Assembly (NCBI GenBank): GCA_002471345.1
Contig: DKPS01000225.1
Coordinates: 1-9,590 of the forward strand
Source: Saprospiraceae bacterium UBA7328
GTDB lineage: Bacteria > Bacteroidota > Bacteroidia > Chitinophagales > Saprospiraceae
Direction: 5' to 3'
Length of the DNA: 9,590 nucleotides
Shown piece after piece: positions 1 through 7,209 of this stretch (the first letter of the stretch is position 1; every line of letters begins with the position of its first letter). Below the pieces are notes generated by a model. That model was given only the letters and a program-made list of their open reading frames with translations, was not told the origin of the DNA and did no database searches. Both the position numbers and the translations under genes were made by a program.

Positions 1-35
1 TAATATTGTGCGTTCAAAACTTATGTAAGAAATGG

Positions 36-109
36 GGCCCAGTAGTTCAACTGTATAGAATATCAGATTTCGGCTCTGAGGGTTGAGGGTTCGAATCCTT
101 CCGCGGTCA
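36..109 (+). tRNA. tRNA-Arg (anticodon TCG), imperfect; possibly a decaying copy
   Basis: A tRNA cloverleaf can be folded here. The anticodon stem is perfect (TCAGA 63-67 with TCTGA 75-79) around the loop TTTCGGC, giving anticodon TCG at 70-72, which reads the Arg codon CGA; G37 suits an Arg CGN reader. The T arm is good (GAGGG 85-89 with CCTTC 97-101, loop TTCGAAT). The D stem is GTTC 45-48 with GAAT 58-61, including one G-T pair. The acceptor stem (36-42 with 102-108) is weak: it has a C-C mismatch (40/104), an A-G mismatch (41/103) and a G-T wobble. The usual GG of the D loop is GT (53-54). No CCA is encoded. A near-match to the Bacteroidota -7 box (TAATATTG, 1-8) lies upstream and a terminator follows directly. 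It could be a working but diverged tRNA or a pseudo-tRNA; CGA codons do occur in purN next door. Confidence 0.75.
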
Positions 110-121
110 CTAAAATATCAG

Positions 122-150
122 TAGCCCACTTGAAAAGGTGGGCTATTTTT
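122..150 (+). terminator. Intrinsic terminator after the tRNA
   Basis: A stem pairs 122-131 with 136-145 (TAGCCCACTT with AGGTGGGCTA, one G-T pair), closed by a GAAA loop and followed at once by five T (146-150). It starts 13 nt after the tRNA 3' end and ends before purN, so it fits a tRNA transcription unit on the + strand. On the opposite strand no T tract follows the stem, so it should not stop leftward transcription. Confidence 0.85.
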
Positions 151-200
151 AATTATGTGTTTGAAATCCTTATATTTCTAGAGTGCTAATTTTACATTCT

Positions 201-800
201 ATGACCAATAGAAAAAAACGTTTAGCAATTTTCGCATCTGGCTCAGGGTCGAATGCAGAAAAGATCATTGAATACTTCAAGGGTAATCAAAATGTTCATA
301 TTGAAGCTATTTATAGCAACCGAAAAAAAGCGAAAGTTCTTGAAAGAGCAGAAAAGCATAAAATTCCTTCGATCACATTCAATAAATCTCATTTTCTTGA
401 GGATACGCAATCAATAATCGATGATCTAAAGAGCAAAAAAATTGACCTTATTGTACTTGCAGGTTTTCTACTTTTGATACCTGAATCTCTAATAGACGCA
501 TTTCCACAAAAGATAATTAACATTCATCCGTCACTCCTACCAAAACATGGAGGCAAAGGAATGTTTGGTAGTAATGTACATCAATCAGTATCAGAAAGTG
601 GAGATACAGAATCCGGAATTACTGTTCATTTTGTAAATAAAGAATTTGATAAAGGGCGAATAATTTCTCAGATTAAATGTGTAATAAAAGAACATGATGA
701 TCCACAAAACATTGCTTCAAAAGTCCTTGCAATAGAACATCAATATTACCCTATGATTATCGATCAGCTTCTGGAAAATAAATATTATGAGGGATCTTGA
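201..800 (+). CDS. purN: Phosphoribosylglycinamide formyltransferase (GART)
   Basis: PurN transfers a formyl group from 10-formyl-tetrahydrofolate to glycinamide ribonucleotide, the third step of de novo purine synthesis, in the cytosol. The 199-aa product has the family's N-terminal phosphate-binding turn GSGSN (residues 14-18), the catalytic stretch IINIHPSLLPK with Asn107 and His109, and the catalytic Asp150 in EFDKGRI. This is full length for a bacterial GART. I place the start at ATG 201, because family members begin shortly before the LAIFASGSGS strand; an in-frame GTG at 183 would add six residues (after the initiator Met: LILHS) with no family support. No Shine-Dalgarno sequence is seen, as is usual in Bacteroidota. 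It is a single gene after the tRNA terminator, with a weak -7-like match (TGTGTTTG, 156-163) that could drive it. Its last 44 bp overlap the 3' end of the opposing gene. Confidence 0.95.
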   Translation: MTNRKKRLAIFASGSGSNAEKIIEYFKGNQNVHIEAIYSNRKKAKVLERAEKHKIPSITFNKSHFLEDTQSIIDDLKSKKIDLIVLAGFLLLIPESLIDAFPQKIINIHPSLLPKHGGKGMFGSNVHQSVSESGDTESGITVHFVNKEFDKGRIISQIKCVIKEHDDPQNIASKVLAIEHQYYPMIIDQLLENKYYEGS

Positions 801-1701
801 TTATGCTTTTTTTGTTATGTATATAATTAAATCCTTTTATGCCTTGTAATCCTCCGGTATGGATGTAGAGAATTTTACTATTAACCGGAAAATATCTTTG
901 TGATAATAATGATTCCAATGCCATCATCCCTTTTGCATTGTAAATAGGGTCTAAAGGAATCTCAAATTTCTTCCAGAAAGAATTAATGTAATTCACCATT
1001 TCTTTGTTATACCGACCATATCCATTCATTGCATAATCATATAGCAACATATGAGGAGCTTCTATTCGACTGAGAAAAGGAATATCTACTTTGCCTTCTC
1101 TGAATGGAGAAATCCCTACTATTATTGATTCACAATCAGATTGGCAAAAGGCAGCCATTGTGCCACCTGTCCCAATTGGCAAAACAATAAAATCAGGGCT
1201 AATATCAATTTCATTCAACATCTCTTCGCATCCTGAATCATGCTTGTCATTTGAACCTCCTTCCGGAATAAAATAAGGATTTGAAAAAGAAAATTGAGTA
1301 CTAATAAATTCTGAATTATTGCGTCTTGCATAATTATCATGTGACACAGGTATCAGTTTCAACCCATATTTTCGGCAAAGTTTCAAGGTGGGATTATTTT
1401 CATCAATCTTTTGTCCTCTAACAATTGCTGAACACGGTATTTTTAATTCAAAGCAAGCAACTGCCAAGGCTACTAGGTGGTTAGAAAAAGGGCCTCCTAC
1501 AGAAACAATCTCATCATAATTAGACTCTAAAAAGTGTTTCAAATTATATTTGAGTTTCCTCCATTTATTTCCCGAAATAAATGGATGAATCAGGTCTTCT
1601 CTTTTTATAAACAATTGATAATCAGAATGGTCAGGCAAAAACAACGGATCAATTCTACTGGGAAGCTTTAGTTTTTGTTCTAAATTATAAAGCCGTTTCA
1701 T
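757..1701 (-). CDS. PLP-dependent enzyme, ACC deaminase / D-cysteine desulfhydrase family
   Basis: This is a 314-aa fold-type II pyridoxal-phosphate enzyme of the tryptophan synthase beta superfamily, of normal family length. Lys46 in SGNKWRKLK is the expected Schiff-base lysine. GGPFSNH (69-75) matches the substrate-carboxylate loop with its Ser-Asn, and GTGGT (177-181) is the phosphate-binding loop. Two residues that mark true 1-aminocyclopropane-1-carboxylate deaminases, a Glu after the active-site Tyr and a Leu in HLGG, are here Asn255 (YNAK) and Thr282 (HTGG). The Thr is as in D-cysteine desulfhydrases. It is therefore unlikely to cleave ACC; the substrate may be D-cysteine or another amino acid. 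ATG 1701 overlaps the stop of the upstream gene by one base (TAATG), which suggests translational coupling. It is the last gene of the leftward string, and its end runs 44 bp into purN. Confidence 0.88.
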   Translation of the reverse strand: MKRLYNLEQKLKLPSRIDPLFLPDHSDYQLFIKREDLIHPFISGNKWRKLKYNLKHFLESNYDEIVSVGGPFSNHLVALAVACFELKIPCSAIVRGQKIDENNPTLKLCRKYGLKLIPVSHDNYARRNNSEFISTQFSFSNPYFIPEGGSNDKHDSGCEEMLNEIDISPDFIVLPIGTGGTMAAFCQSDCESIIVGISPFREGKVDIPFLSRIEAPHMLLYDYAMNGYGRYNKEMVNYINSFWKKFEIPLDPIYNAKGMMALESLLSQRYFPVNSKILYIHTGGLQGIKGFNYIHNKKSIIKIPHNIYFPEADR

Positions 1702-2819
1702 TAAGGGTTGATGATCGCCATTTTACGGGTCAGTAGCTTCTTTCCAGATTTATCTGAAAGAGAATATAAGTAAGTACCTTTAGATAAAAATCCTAAGTCC
1801 GCTTTAATAGTGGTAAAACCATCAATAATATATTTCTCAGACCACAATTTTTTTCCTATAATATTATAGACATCAAGATTGTAAGTACCCTTTGGGAGGT
1901 TTACAAAATCCAGTCTTACTAATCCAAATGTAGGATTCGGATACAAAAAGAAATTACTCTCTTCATAATCGCTGTTGGACTTGATTTGGCTTTTGTCAGA
2001 TTTAAATAAAGCCGAACTGACTTTACCCTCATCGTCTAGTTCTATCTGAGCTAGCCATTCTTTACTATTCTCAGATAAAAAGGTGATTTCTTGACTATTA
2101 GGTTTGATTTCAATAGGCAATTCGTCCAAGCTCAGATAAACATCTTCCCATTCTCCTCTTCCTGTACTTTTCGATACCTTATAGTCAGATGAAATCTGTC
2201 TATTTAATTTGATTACTTCATTATATTTCTCTCTAGGCAGAAAAATCAAACCTTGATCTTCCACTACTTCTTTTACATTTTCGTCCACAGAAATCTTATA
2301 CATAGCAGAAATGTCTATACCATCCTTTTTTATCTCACTCCCGTTAATTATTACCTCCCATTTTGATTGATATTCTTGAGGCACATTCAATGCATACTCC
2401 ATGCTAAAAATGGGTTTTGGATCGGTATACTCTTTAATAATTGGATTACCCTGCTCTCGATTTGATTTAATAACCTCACCTAAAAGAAACAAACCATTGC
2501 CAATTCTACGGTAAAATTTTTCATTCTTCCATTGATCATATGAAACCATATCTGTGTTTCGGAAAAAATTAGAATACAAGCTAGATACAGGGGCTTCAAA
2601 ACTATATTCATGAGCTGTAGGGGCACTTAACATACTCAAGTTCCAAGCATTTCTAGCACCTTGAAAATCTACATTGACCTTATCTGGAAGATTGTCTAAT
2701 TTATAATAAAACACATCTCCTTTTTGAGGGAGGTCAAATGAGAAAACCGTTTTCTGAGCTTGCAGAAAAGTAAAAAAACAACCACATGTAAAGAATAAAA
2801 GTATTTCTACTATGCGCAT
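1701..2819 (-). CDS. Secreted protein of unknown function with T9SS type A C-terminal sorting domain
   Basis: The 372-aa product starts with a signal peptide (MRIVEILLFFTCGCFFTFLQAQ; cleavage probably after about residue 20-22). It ends with a type IX secretion sorting domain: FFLYPNPTFG (290-299), then LPKGTYNLDVYNIIGKKL, and SKGTYLYSLSDKSGKKLLTRKM near the C terminus. This predicts Sec export, then transport over the outer membrane and possibly attachment to the cell surface. The central 250 residues are mostly beta-prone and charged, and I recognise no enzyme motif. An in-frame TTG at 2834 would add five residues. I prefer ATG 2819 because it puts the basic residue directly before the hydrophobic core. 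It lies 37 bp after the ABC transporter stop and its stop overlaps the next start. An exact TATATTTG box (2842-2849) sits just upstream. Confidence 0.85.
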   Translation of the reverse strand: MRIVEILLFFTCGCFFTFLQAQKTVFSFDLPQKGDVFYYKLDNLPDKVNVDFQGARNAWNLSMLSAPTAHEYSFEAPVSSLYSNFFRNTDMVSYDQWKNEKFYRRIGNGLFLLGEVIKSNREQGNPIIKEYTDPKPIFSMEYALNVPQEYQSKWEVIINGSEIKKDGIDISAMYKISVDENVKEVVEDQGLIFLPREKYNEVIKLNRQISSDYKVSKSTGRGEWEDVYLSLDELPIEIKPNSQEITFLSENSKEWLAQIELDDEGKVSSALFKSDKSQIKSNSDYEESNFFLYPNPTFGLVRLDFVNLPKGTYNLDVYNIIGKKLWSEKYIIDGFTTIKADLGFLSKGTYLYSLSDKSGKKLLTRKMAIINP

Positions 2820-2841
2820 CCCATTGATTTCCAAAAAAGAG

Positions 2842-2849
2842 CAAATATA
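2842..2849 (-). promoter_or_regulatory. Candidate Bacteroidota -7 box (TATATTTG) before the T9SS protein gene
   Basis: On the minus strand the spacer after the ABC transporter gene contains TATATTTG, an exact match to the Bacteroidota -7 consensus TAnnTTTG. It would place a transcript start near 2835, about 16 nt before the ATG at 2819. No TTTG-like -33 element is visible at the right distance, and such 8-mers arise by chance in AT-rich DNA, so it is only a candidate internal promoter. Confidence 0.3.
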
Positions 2850-2856
2850 GACACTC

Positions 2857-4644
2857 TTAGAGATCCTTCTGATAACTTAACAATTCCTTATATAGGAGAT
2901 CAGATGAAACCAATTCATCATGTGTCCCACTATTAACGATTTTTCCACCATCCATCACATATATCACATCCACATTTTTTATAAGACTAAATCTGTGTGA
3001 TACCATTATGGTGGTTTTTTCTTTCATTGCTGATTCTAAAGCGGCTAACACGAGATGCTCTGATTCTGCATCAAGAGCAGTAGTGGCTTCATCAATGACA
3101 AGGATCTCTCTGTCTTGCGCTATCGCTCTGGCAATAGCAAGTCTCTGTCGTTGGCCCATGCTATAATTAGACCCATTTTCAGAGAGAAAGGTATTTTCAT
3201 CTTTTTCCTTTAAAAATTCATCAGAATTGGATTGATTCAAGGCCTTCTCTATCTGTCTATCATTAAAGTCATTGCCAAAAGTCAGATTTTCTTTAACATC
3301 ACCTTCAAATAGAATTGGTTCTTGGCTCAAATAAGAATAAAGTGATCTATATTCCTTCAACTCAACATCCTTAACATCTTGATTATCAATCATTAAAGCT
3401 CCATATTCTGGATCTTCTAACCTCAAAATCAAATTCAAAATCGTCGATTTTCCTTCACCAGATTTCCCTACAATTGCCATAGATTTCCCTTTTTGGATAT
3501 CTAGATTTACTTCTCTTAAAACCTCTTGATTATCATATGAAAAGCTTACCTCCCTAAGAGAAATTTTTGCCCATTGTTTTGGAACTGATTTACTACCTGA
3601 TGACAATAATTCAGCAGAGGACAATTGGATCGTGTCTTGAATTCTATCCATCGCAGCCAGTCCTTTTTGCACATTATAATAGGCCGTACTTAAAGATTTT
3701 GAAGGTTCTATGACATTATAGAAGGCAAAAATAAAAGCAAAAAACGTCTCTGGTCTCATCTCAGATGCGATAACCATTTTTGCTCCAAACCAAACTAAAA
3801 TTACCACTAAAGTTACTCCTAAGAATTCTGACAGAGGTGAAGCCAAGTCCCTTCTTCTAAGAATTTTATTATTTTTTTTATAGTGATCATCATTTAAATC
3901 TGAGAACTTCTGATCAAAAAAAGATTCAGCACCAAATGCCTTTATCATTTTAATCCCAGAAAGTAGTCCATCAACTCGATTATTCAATATGCCTAATAGA
4001 GATTGTGTTTTAGCAGATTTGGCTTTAAGGTTTCTACTTAATCCACCCATGATGAGTCCTACAACAATCATAAGTCCCAATGCTATAACAGACAATTCTA
4101 AGTTAATCCAAAACATGATCAAAAGTGACCCAGCGATCAGAAGAGGACTTTTAAAAAGAAGTTCCATCATTCTAATTACACTCCATTCCACTTCTACTAC
4201 ATCATTACTACTCACTGAAAGGAGTTCTCCTTTACTTACTTTTCTATGTTGACGCAATGGCATTTTTAAAAAAGACTGAACTAACTGTTGTCTAATATCT
4301 CTGACTATTCCATTTCTTACCGGTGTCAAAAAATATACACTTAAGTACCGAAACAGATTTCTACACAAAACAATGATTATCAGCACAAGACAAACAAAAC
4401 CTAAGGCAGTGGTTTTATCTGATATAGCAATCAAGCGGCTGAAGTAATAACTCAATCCTGCTTCTAAATCAAATAAGCTTGTAGGAGGGTTGAATTCAGA
4501 AATATTCACACTGAATAGAATCTGAAAAAAGGGAATAATGAAAGGAATGCTTATAATGGTAAATAAAGCTGTGAGCAAATTGAATACAATACTCAATATC
4601 AATCTCCAGCGATATTTACTCAAATAAGGAAGCAACTGCCTCAT
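2857..4644 (-). CDS. ABC exporter half-transporter, MsbA-like (membrane domain fused to ATPase)
   Basis: The 595-aa inner-membrane protein has an ABC type-1 exporter membrane domain (about 1-335) with hydrophobic helices near 13-45, 79-95, 165-200 and 273-312. A nucleotide-binding domain (about 358-595) follows. It has Walker A GKSGEGKST (393-401), Q-loop Gln441, signature YSMGQRQR (494-501), Walker B EILVIDE (513-519) with catalytic Glu519, the D-loop ALDAE and switch His550. It should act as a homodimer. The signature differs from LSGGQ at the first and third positions but keeps Ser, Gly and Gln, and all other ATPase residues are intact, so it should be active. The substrate is not readable; MsbA relatives move lipid A-core, other lipids, drugs or peptides. 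It starts 18 bp after accC and is probably cotranscribed with it, which makes a lipid-related cargo plausible but unproven. Confidence 0.9.
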   Translation of the reverse strand: MRQLLPYLSKYRWRLILSIVFNLLTALFTIISIPFIIPFFQILFSVNISEFNPPTSLFDLEAGLSYYFSRLIAISDKTTALGFVCLVLIIIVLCRNLFRYLSVYFLTPVRNGIVRDIRQQLVQSFLKMPLRQHRKVSKGELLSVSSNDVVEVEWSVIRMMELLFKSPLLIAGSLLIMFWINLELSVIALGLMIVVGLIMGGLSRNLKAKSAKTQSLLGILNNRVDGLLSGIKMIKAFGAESFFDQKFSDLNDDHYKKNNKILRRRDLASPLSEFLGVTLVVILVWFGAKMVIASEMRPETFFAFIFAFYNVIEPSKSLSTAYYNVQKGLAAMDRIQDTIQLSSAELLSSGSKSVPKQWAKISLREVSFSYDNQEVLREVNLDIQKGKSMAIVGKSGEGKSTILNLILRLEDPEYGALMIDNQDVKDVELKEYRSLYSYLSQEPILFEGDVKENLTFGNDFNDRQIEKALNQSNSDEFLKEKDENTFLSENGSNYSMGQRQRLAIARAIAQDREILVIDEATTALDAESEHLVLAALESAMKEKTTIMVSHRFSLIKNVDVIYVMDGGKIVNSGTHDELVSSDLLYKELLSYQKDL

Positions 4645-4662
4645 GAGTCTTCTTTGATTTCC

Positions 4663-6006
4663 TTATTTATTTTTCATTTCGAAGGAATCCAAAAATCCCG
4701 TATGGAAATCTCCTTTCCTGAATTTTTCATTTTTCATGAGTTGCTGATGAAATGGGATAGTAGTCTTTATCCCTTCAATGATAAATTCATCAAGAGCTCT
4801 TTCCATTTTAGTAATGCACTCTTCTCTTGTCTCTGCTTTGCAAATCAATTTTGCAATCATCGAATCGTAAAATGGTGGCACACTATATCCTGCATACACA
4901 TGTGTATCTACCCTTACTCCATGACCTTTGGCAGAATGAAATGAGGTTATATTTCCAGGGTTTGGCCTAAAGTCATTGTAAACATCCTCTGCATTTATAC
5001 GGCACTCCATACAGTGCAACTTAGGAAGATAATTCTTACCATTAAGTTTCTCTCCAGCAGCAACTTTAATTTGCTCTTTGATTAGATCTCTATCTATAAC
5101 TTCCTCTGTTACAGGGTGTTCTACTTGTATTCTAGTATTCATTTCCATGAAGTAGAAATTTCTATGCTTATCCACAAGAAACTCTACCGTCCCTACTCCT
5201 TCATAATTTATAGCCATTCCAGCAGCTATTGCAGCCTCTCCCATTTTGGTTCTCAGCGCCTTAGTCATAAAAGGTGATGGACACTCCTCTACTAGCTTTT
5301 GATGTCTTCTTTGAATACTACAGTCCCTCTCAGAAAGATGAATTACATTTCCATGTTGATCACCTATTATTTGAATCTCGATGTGTCGTGGCTCCTCTAT
5401 GAATTTCTCCATATACATGCCATCATTTCCAAATGAAGCTTTGGCTTCTATTTTGGCATTATCCCAATTCTCTTGAAATTCATCATCATTCCAAATCACT
5501 CTCATTCCTTTTCCTCCTCCACCTGCAGTAGCCTTAATAATCACAGGATAACCAATTCCTTTTGCTAACTTTTTACCTTCATCAGCACTTTTAAGAAGGC
5601 CTCCTGATCCTGGAATACAAGGCACCCCAGCTGCGATCATAGTTTCCTTCGCGGTGATTTTGTCACCCATTCTATTGATCATTTCAGGTGTTGGACCTAT
5701 GAATTTTATACCATACTCCGTACAAACTTCAGCAAAGTCTGCATTCTCAGCTAAAAATCCGTATCCGGGATGAATTGCATCGGCATTTGTAATTTCTACA
5801 GCAGCCATGAGACGGGGTACATTAAGGTAGGACTCAGTAGAACTTGGGGGCCCAATACATACCGCTTCATCTGCAAATTTTACATGAAGAGAATCTCTAT
5901 CAGCAGTACTATATACCGCTACCGTTTTAATCTTCATCTCTTTGCATGTTCTGATAACACGAAGAGCTATTTCGCCTCTATTGGCAATAAGTAGTTTTTT
6001 AAACAT
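4663..6006 (-). CDS. accC: Acetyl-CoA carboxylase, biotin carboxylase subunit
   Basis: AccC carboxylates the biotin carried on AccB using ATP and bicarbonate, the first half-reaction of malonyl-CoA synthesis. The 447-aa protein is full length. It has the N-terminal domain ([18 protein letters not shown]), the ATP-grasp domain with Lys116, Lys158 and the glycine loop AGGGGKGM (161-168), His208, Glu275 and Glu288, the active-site stretch [14 protein letters not shown] with Arg292 and Glu296, and Arg336. These match the known catalytic set of the E. coli enzyme within a residue or two. It starts 26 bp after accB, forming the usual accBC pair. The carboxyltransferase genes accA and accD are not in this window. 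The ABC exporter follows 18 bp downstream. Confidence 0.97.
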   Translation of the reverse strand: MFKKLLIANRGEIALRVIRTCKEMKIKTVAVYSTADRDSLHVKFADEAVCIGPPSSTESYLNVPRLMAAVEITNADAIHPGYGFLAENADFAEVCTEYGIKFIGPTPEMINRMGDKITAKETMIAAGVPCIPGSGGLLKSADEGKKLAKGIGYPVIIKATAGGGGKGMRVIWNDDEFQENWDNAKIEAKASFGNDGMYMEKFIEEPRHIEIQIIGDQHGNVIHLSERDCSIQRRHQKLVEECPSPFMTKALRTKMGEAAIAAGMAINYEGVGTVEFLVDKHRNFYFMEMNTRIQVEHPVTEEVIDRDLIKEQIKVAAGEKLNGKNYLPKLHCMECRINAEDVYNDFRPNPGNITSFHSAKGHGVRVDTHVYAGYSVPPFYDSMIAKLICKAETREECITKMERALDEFIIEGIKTTIPFHQQLMKNEKFRKGDFHTGFLDSFEMKNK

Positions 6007-6032
6007 TTCTCAGATTAGTTTGAAAAAAGAAT

Positions 6033-6515
6033 CTATACTTCTACTAAGAAAAGTGGTTGGTCATATTCTACAGGTGTGGCATCATCCACAAGGACTTTGA
6101 CAATCTTACCTGCTATTTCACTTTCTATTTCATTAAAAAGCTTCATGGCCTCTACAATACATACTACACTACCTTCTTCAATAGAATCTCCAACTTTTAC
6201 AAACACGTCCTTGTCGGGACCAGGTGATCTATAAAAAGTACCTACTATAGGAGACTTCACCTCCAACAAATTTGCATTGGATGAAACACCACCAGAGTCC
6301 TCTGCCGCATTATCAGTGGATTGAGCAGGTGCTGAAGTTTGAACAGGAACAGCTGCCACAGGTGCAGCAGTAGGAAGGGCCGGTGCGGCTCTCACTTTAC
6401 CTGTAAATTTGTCCGTTTTGATCTTTAACTCAAAATCGTCTTTCTTATAGATGAATTCTGCCAGGTTAGATTCCTTAAGCAGGCCAACAAGTTCTTTTAT
6501 TTCCTTAAAATTCAT
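6033..6515 (-). CDS. accB: Acetyl-CoA carboxylase, biotin carboxyl carrier protein
   Basis: AccB carries the biotin that shuttles carboxyl groups between AccC and the AccAD carboxyltransferase. The 160-aa protein has an N-terminal helical region (MNFKEIKELVGLLKESNLAEF), a flexible Ala/Pro/Val-rich linker (about 44-68), and a C-terminal biotinyl domain (about 84-160). The biotinylated residue is Lys125 in EAMKLFNE; Leu replaces the second Met of the classic AMKM. The thumb-like insertion of BCCP is present (FYRSPGPDKDVFVKVGD). It starts 13 bp after efp, behind an A-rich leader without a Shine-Dalgarno sequence, which in Bacteroidota suits a well-translated gene. Confidence 0.96.
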   Translation of the reverse strand: MNFKEIKELVGLLKESNLAEFIYKKDDFELKIKTDKFTGKVRAAPALPTAAPVAAVPVQTSAPAQSTDNAAEDSGGVSSNANLLEVKSPIVGTFYRSPGPDKDVFVKVGDSIEEGSVVCIVEAMKLFNEIESEIAGKIVKVLVDDATPVEYDQPLFLVEV

Positions 6516-6528
6516 AGTGGTTTTGTTT

Positions 6529-7095
6529 TTAGGATTTTACTCTTTCCATGTAACTTCCTGTAGCAGTGTCTATCTTAATTTTGTCTCCTTCATTTATGAA
6601 TAAGGGTACTCTTACCTCAGCTCCGGTTTCTATTGTTGCCGGTTTTGTAGCATTGGTAGCAGTATCACCTCTTATACCTGGTTCTGTATATGTGATTTCC
6701 ATTTCAACAAACTGAGGCATATCCATTGTAAGTGGCAAATCCTTAGACGAATCAAATAAAACATCTACTTCAGCGCCCTCTTTCAACAATCCAGGATTAT
6801 CTATTAATTTCTCTTCTAACATCACTTGCTCATAAGTCTCATTTTCCATAAAATGATAACCCGAATCGTCCTTATATAAAAATTGAAATTTCTTTCTTTC
6901 TACTCTTACTATATCGATTTTATGACTAGAAGGCCATGTGTTATCCACAACTTTCCCAGATGTAAGGCTCTTCAGCTTAGTTCTCACAAATGCTGGGCCT
7001 TTACCAGGCTTCACATGTAAAAACTCAACAACTTTCCACACGTCATTACTAAAATTAAGACAAAGGCCATTTTTTATTTCAGAAGTATTTGCCAT
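6529..7095 (-). CDS. efp: Translation elongation factor P
   Basis: EF-P binds between the P and E sites of stalled ribosomes and helps form peptide bonds at polyproline stretches. The 188-aa protein has normal length and three beta-barrel domains. The loop that reaches the peptidyl-transferase centre reads VKPGKGPAF with Lys32 at the tip, the residue modified in bacteria of the EpmA type; whether it is modified here cannot be told, since no modifying enzyme lies in the window. The C-terminal domain carries the EF-P signature region (ATNATKPATIETGAEVRVPLFI, about 142-163, and GDKIKIDTATGSYMERV). It sits 114 bp after fabH and 13 bp before accB, a neighbourhood common for efp. The gap contains a good promoter candidate, so it may be expressed apart from fabH. 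Confidence 0.96.
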   Translation of the reverse strand: MANTSEIKNGLCLNFSNDVWKVVEFLHVKPGKGPAFVRTKLKSLTSGKVVDNTWPSSHKIDIVRVERKKFQFLYKDDSGYHFMENETYEQVMLEEKLIDNPGLLKEGAEVDVLFDSSKDLPLTMDMPQFVEMEITYTEPGIRGDTATNATKPATIETGAEVRVPLFINEGDKIKIDTATGSYMERVKS

Positions 7096-7137
7096 TCTCT
7101 ACTATAGATTTTCTTTGAATAATAAAATTATGGTTTG

Positions 7138-7167
7138 CAAAAATAGGCTAAAGATGCCATTTGTAAA
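7138..7167 (-). promoter_or_regulatory. Candidate Bacteroidota promoter for efp-accB-accC
   Basis: In the 114-bp gap between fabH and efp, the minus strand carries TATTTTTG (7138-7145), an exact TAnnTTTG -7 box. It is preceded by TTTA (7164-7167) at an 18-nt spacing, close to the TTTG -33 element. A start near 7131 would leave a leader of about 36 nt before the efp ATG (7095). No terminator hairpin is seen after fabH, so read-through from fabH is also possible. The call rests on consensus only. Confidence 0.4.
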
Positions 7168-7209
7168 CATTGGAAGGGATAAACTAAGTTCCACTTCAAA
7201 TAATATGTA

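Noticed and set aside
1..150. tRNA as an attachment site for an integrated element
   Set aside because: No integrase, no repeated tRNA 3' end and no foreign-looking genes follow within the window.
1091..1276. Open frame of 61 codons on the + strand
   Set aside because: It lies inside the PLP enzyme gene in antisense, has no family resemblance and no start context; a shadow frame.
2835..2860. Weak stem AAGAG/CTCTT plus T run after the ABC transporter as a terminator
   Set aside because: Only 5 bp of AT-rich stem with a 12-nt loop, so it is too unstable to call a terminator.
3989..4252. Open frame of 87 codons on the + strand
   Set aside because: Antisense to the ABC exporter membrane domain, with Ser/Thr/Leu-rich shadow composition and no domain.
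4654..4944. Open frame of 96 codons on the + strand
   Set aside because: Antisense to the 3' end of accC, a strongly conserved gene; no supporting motif.
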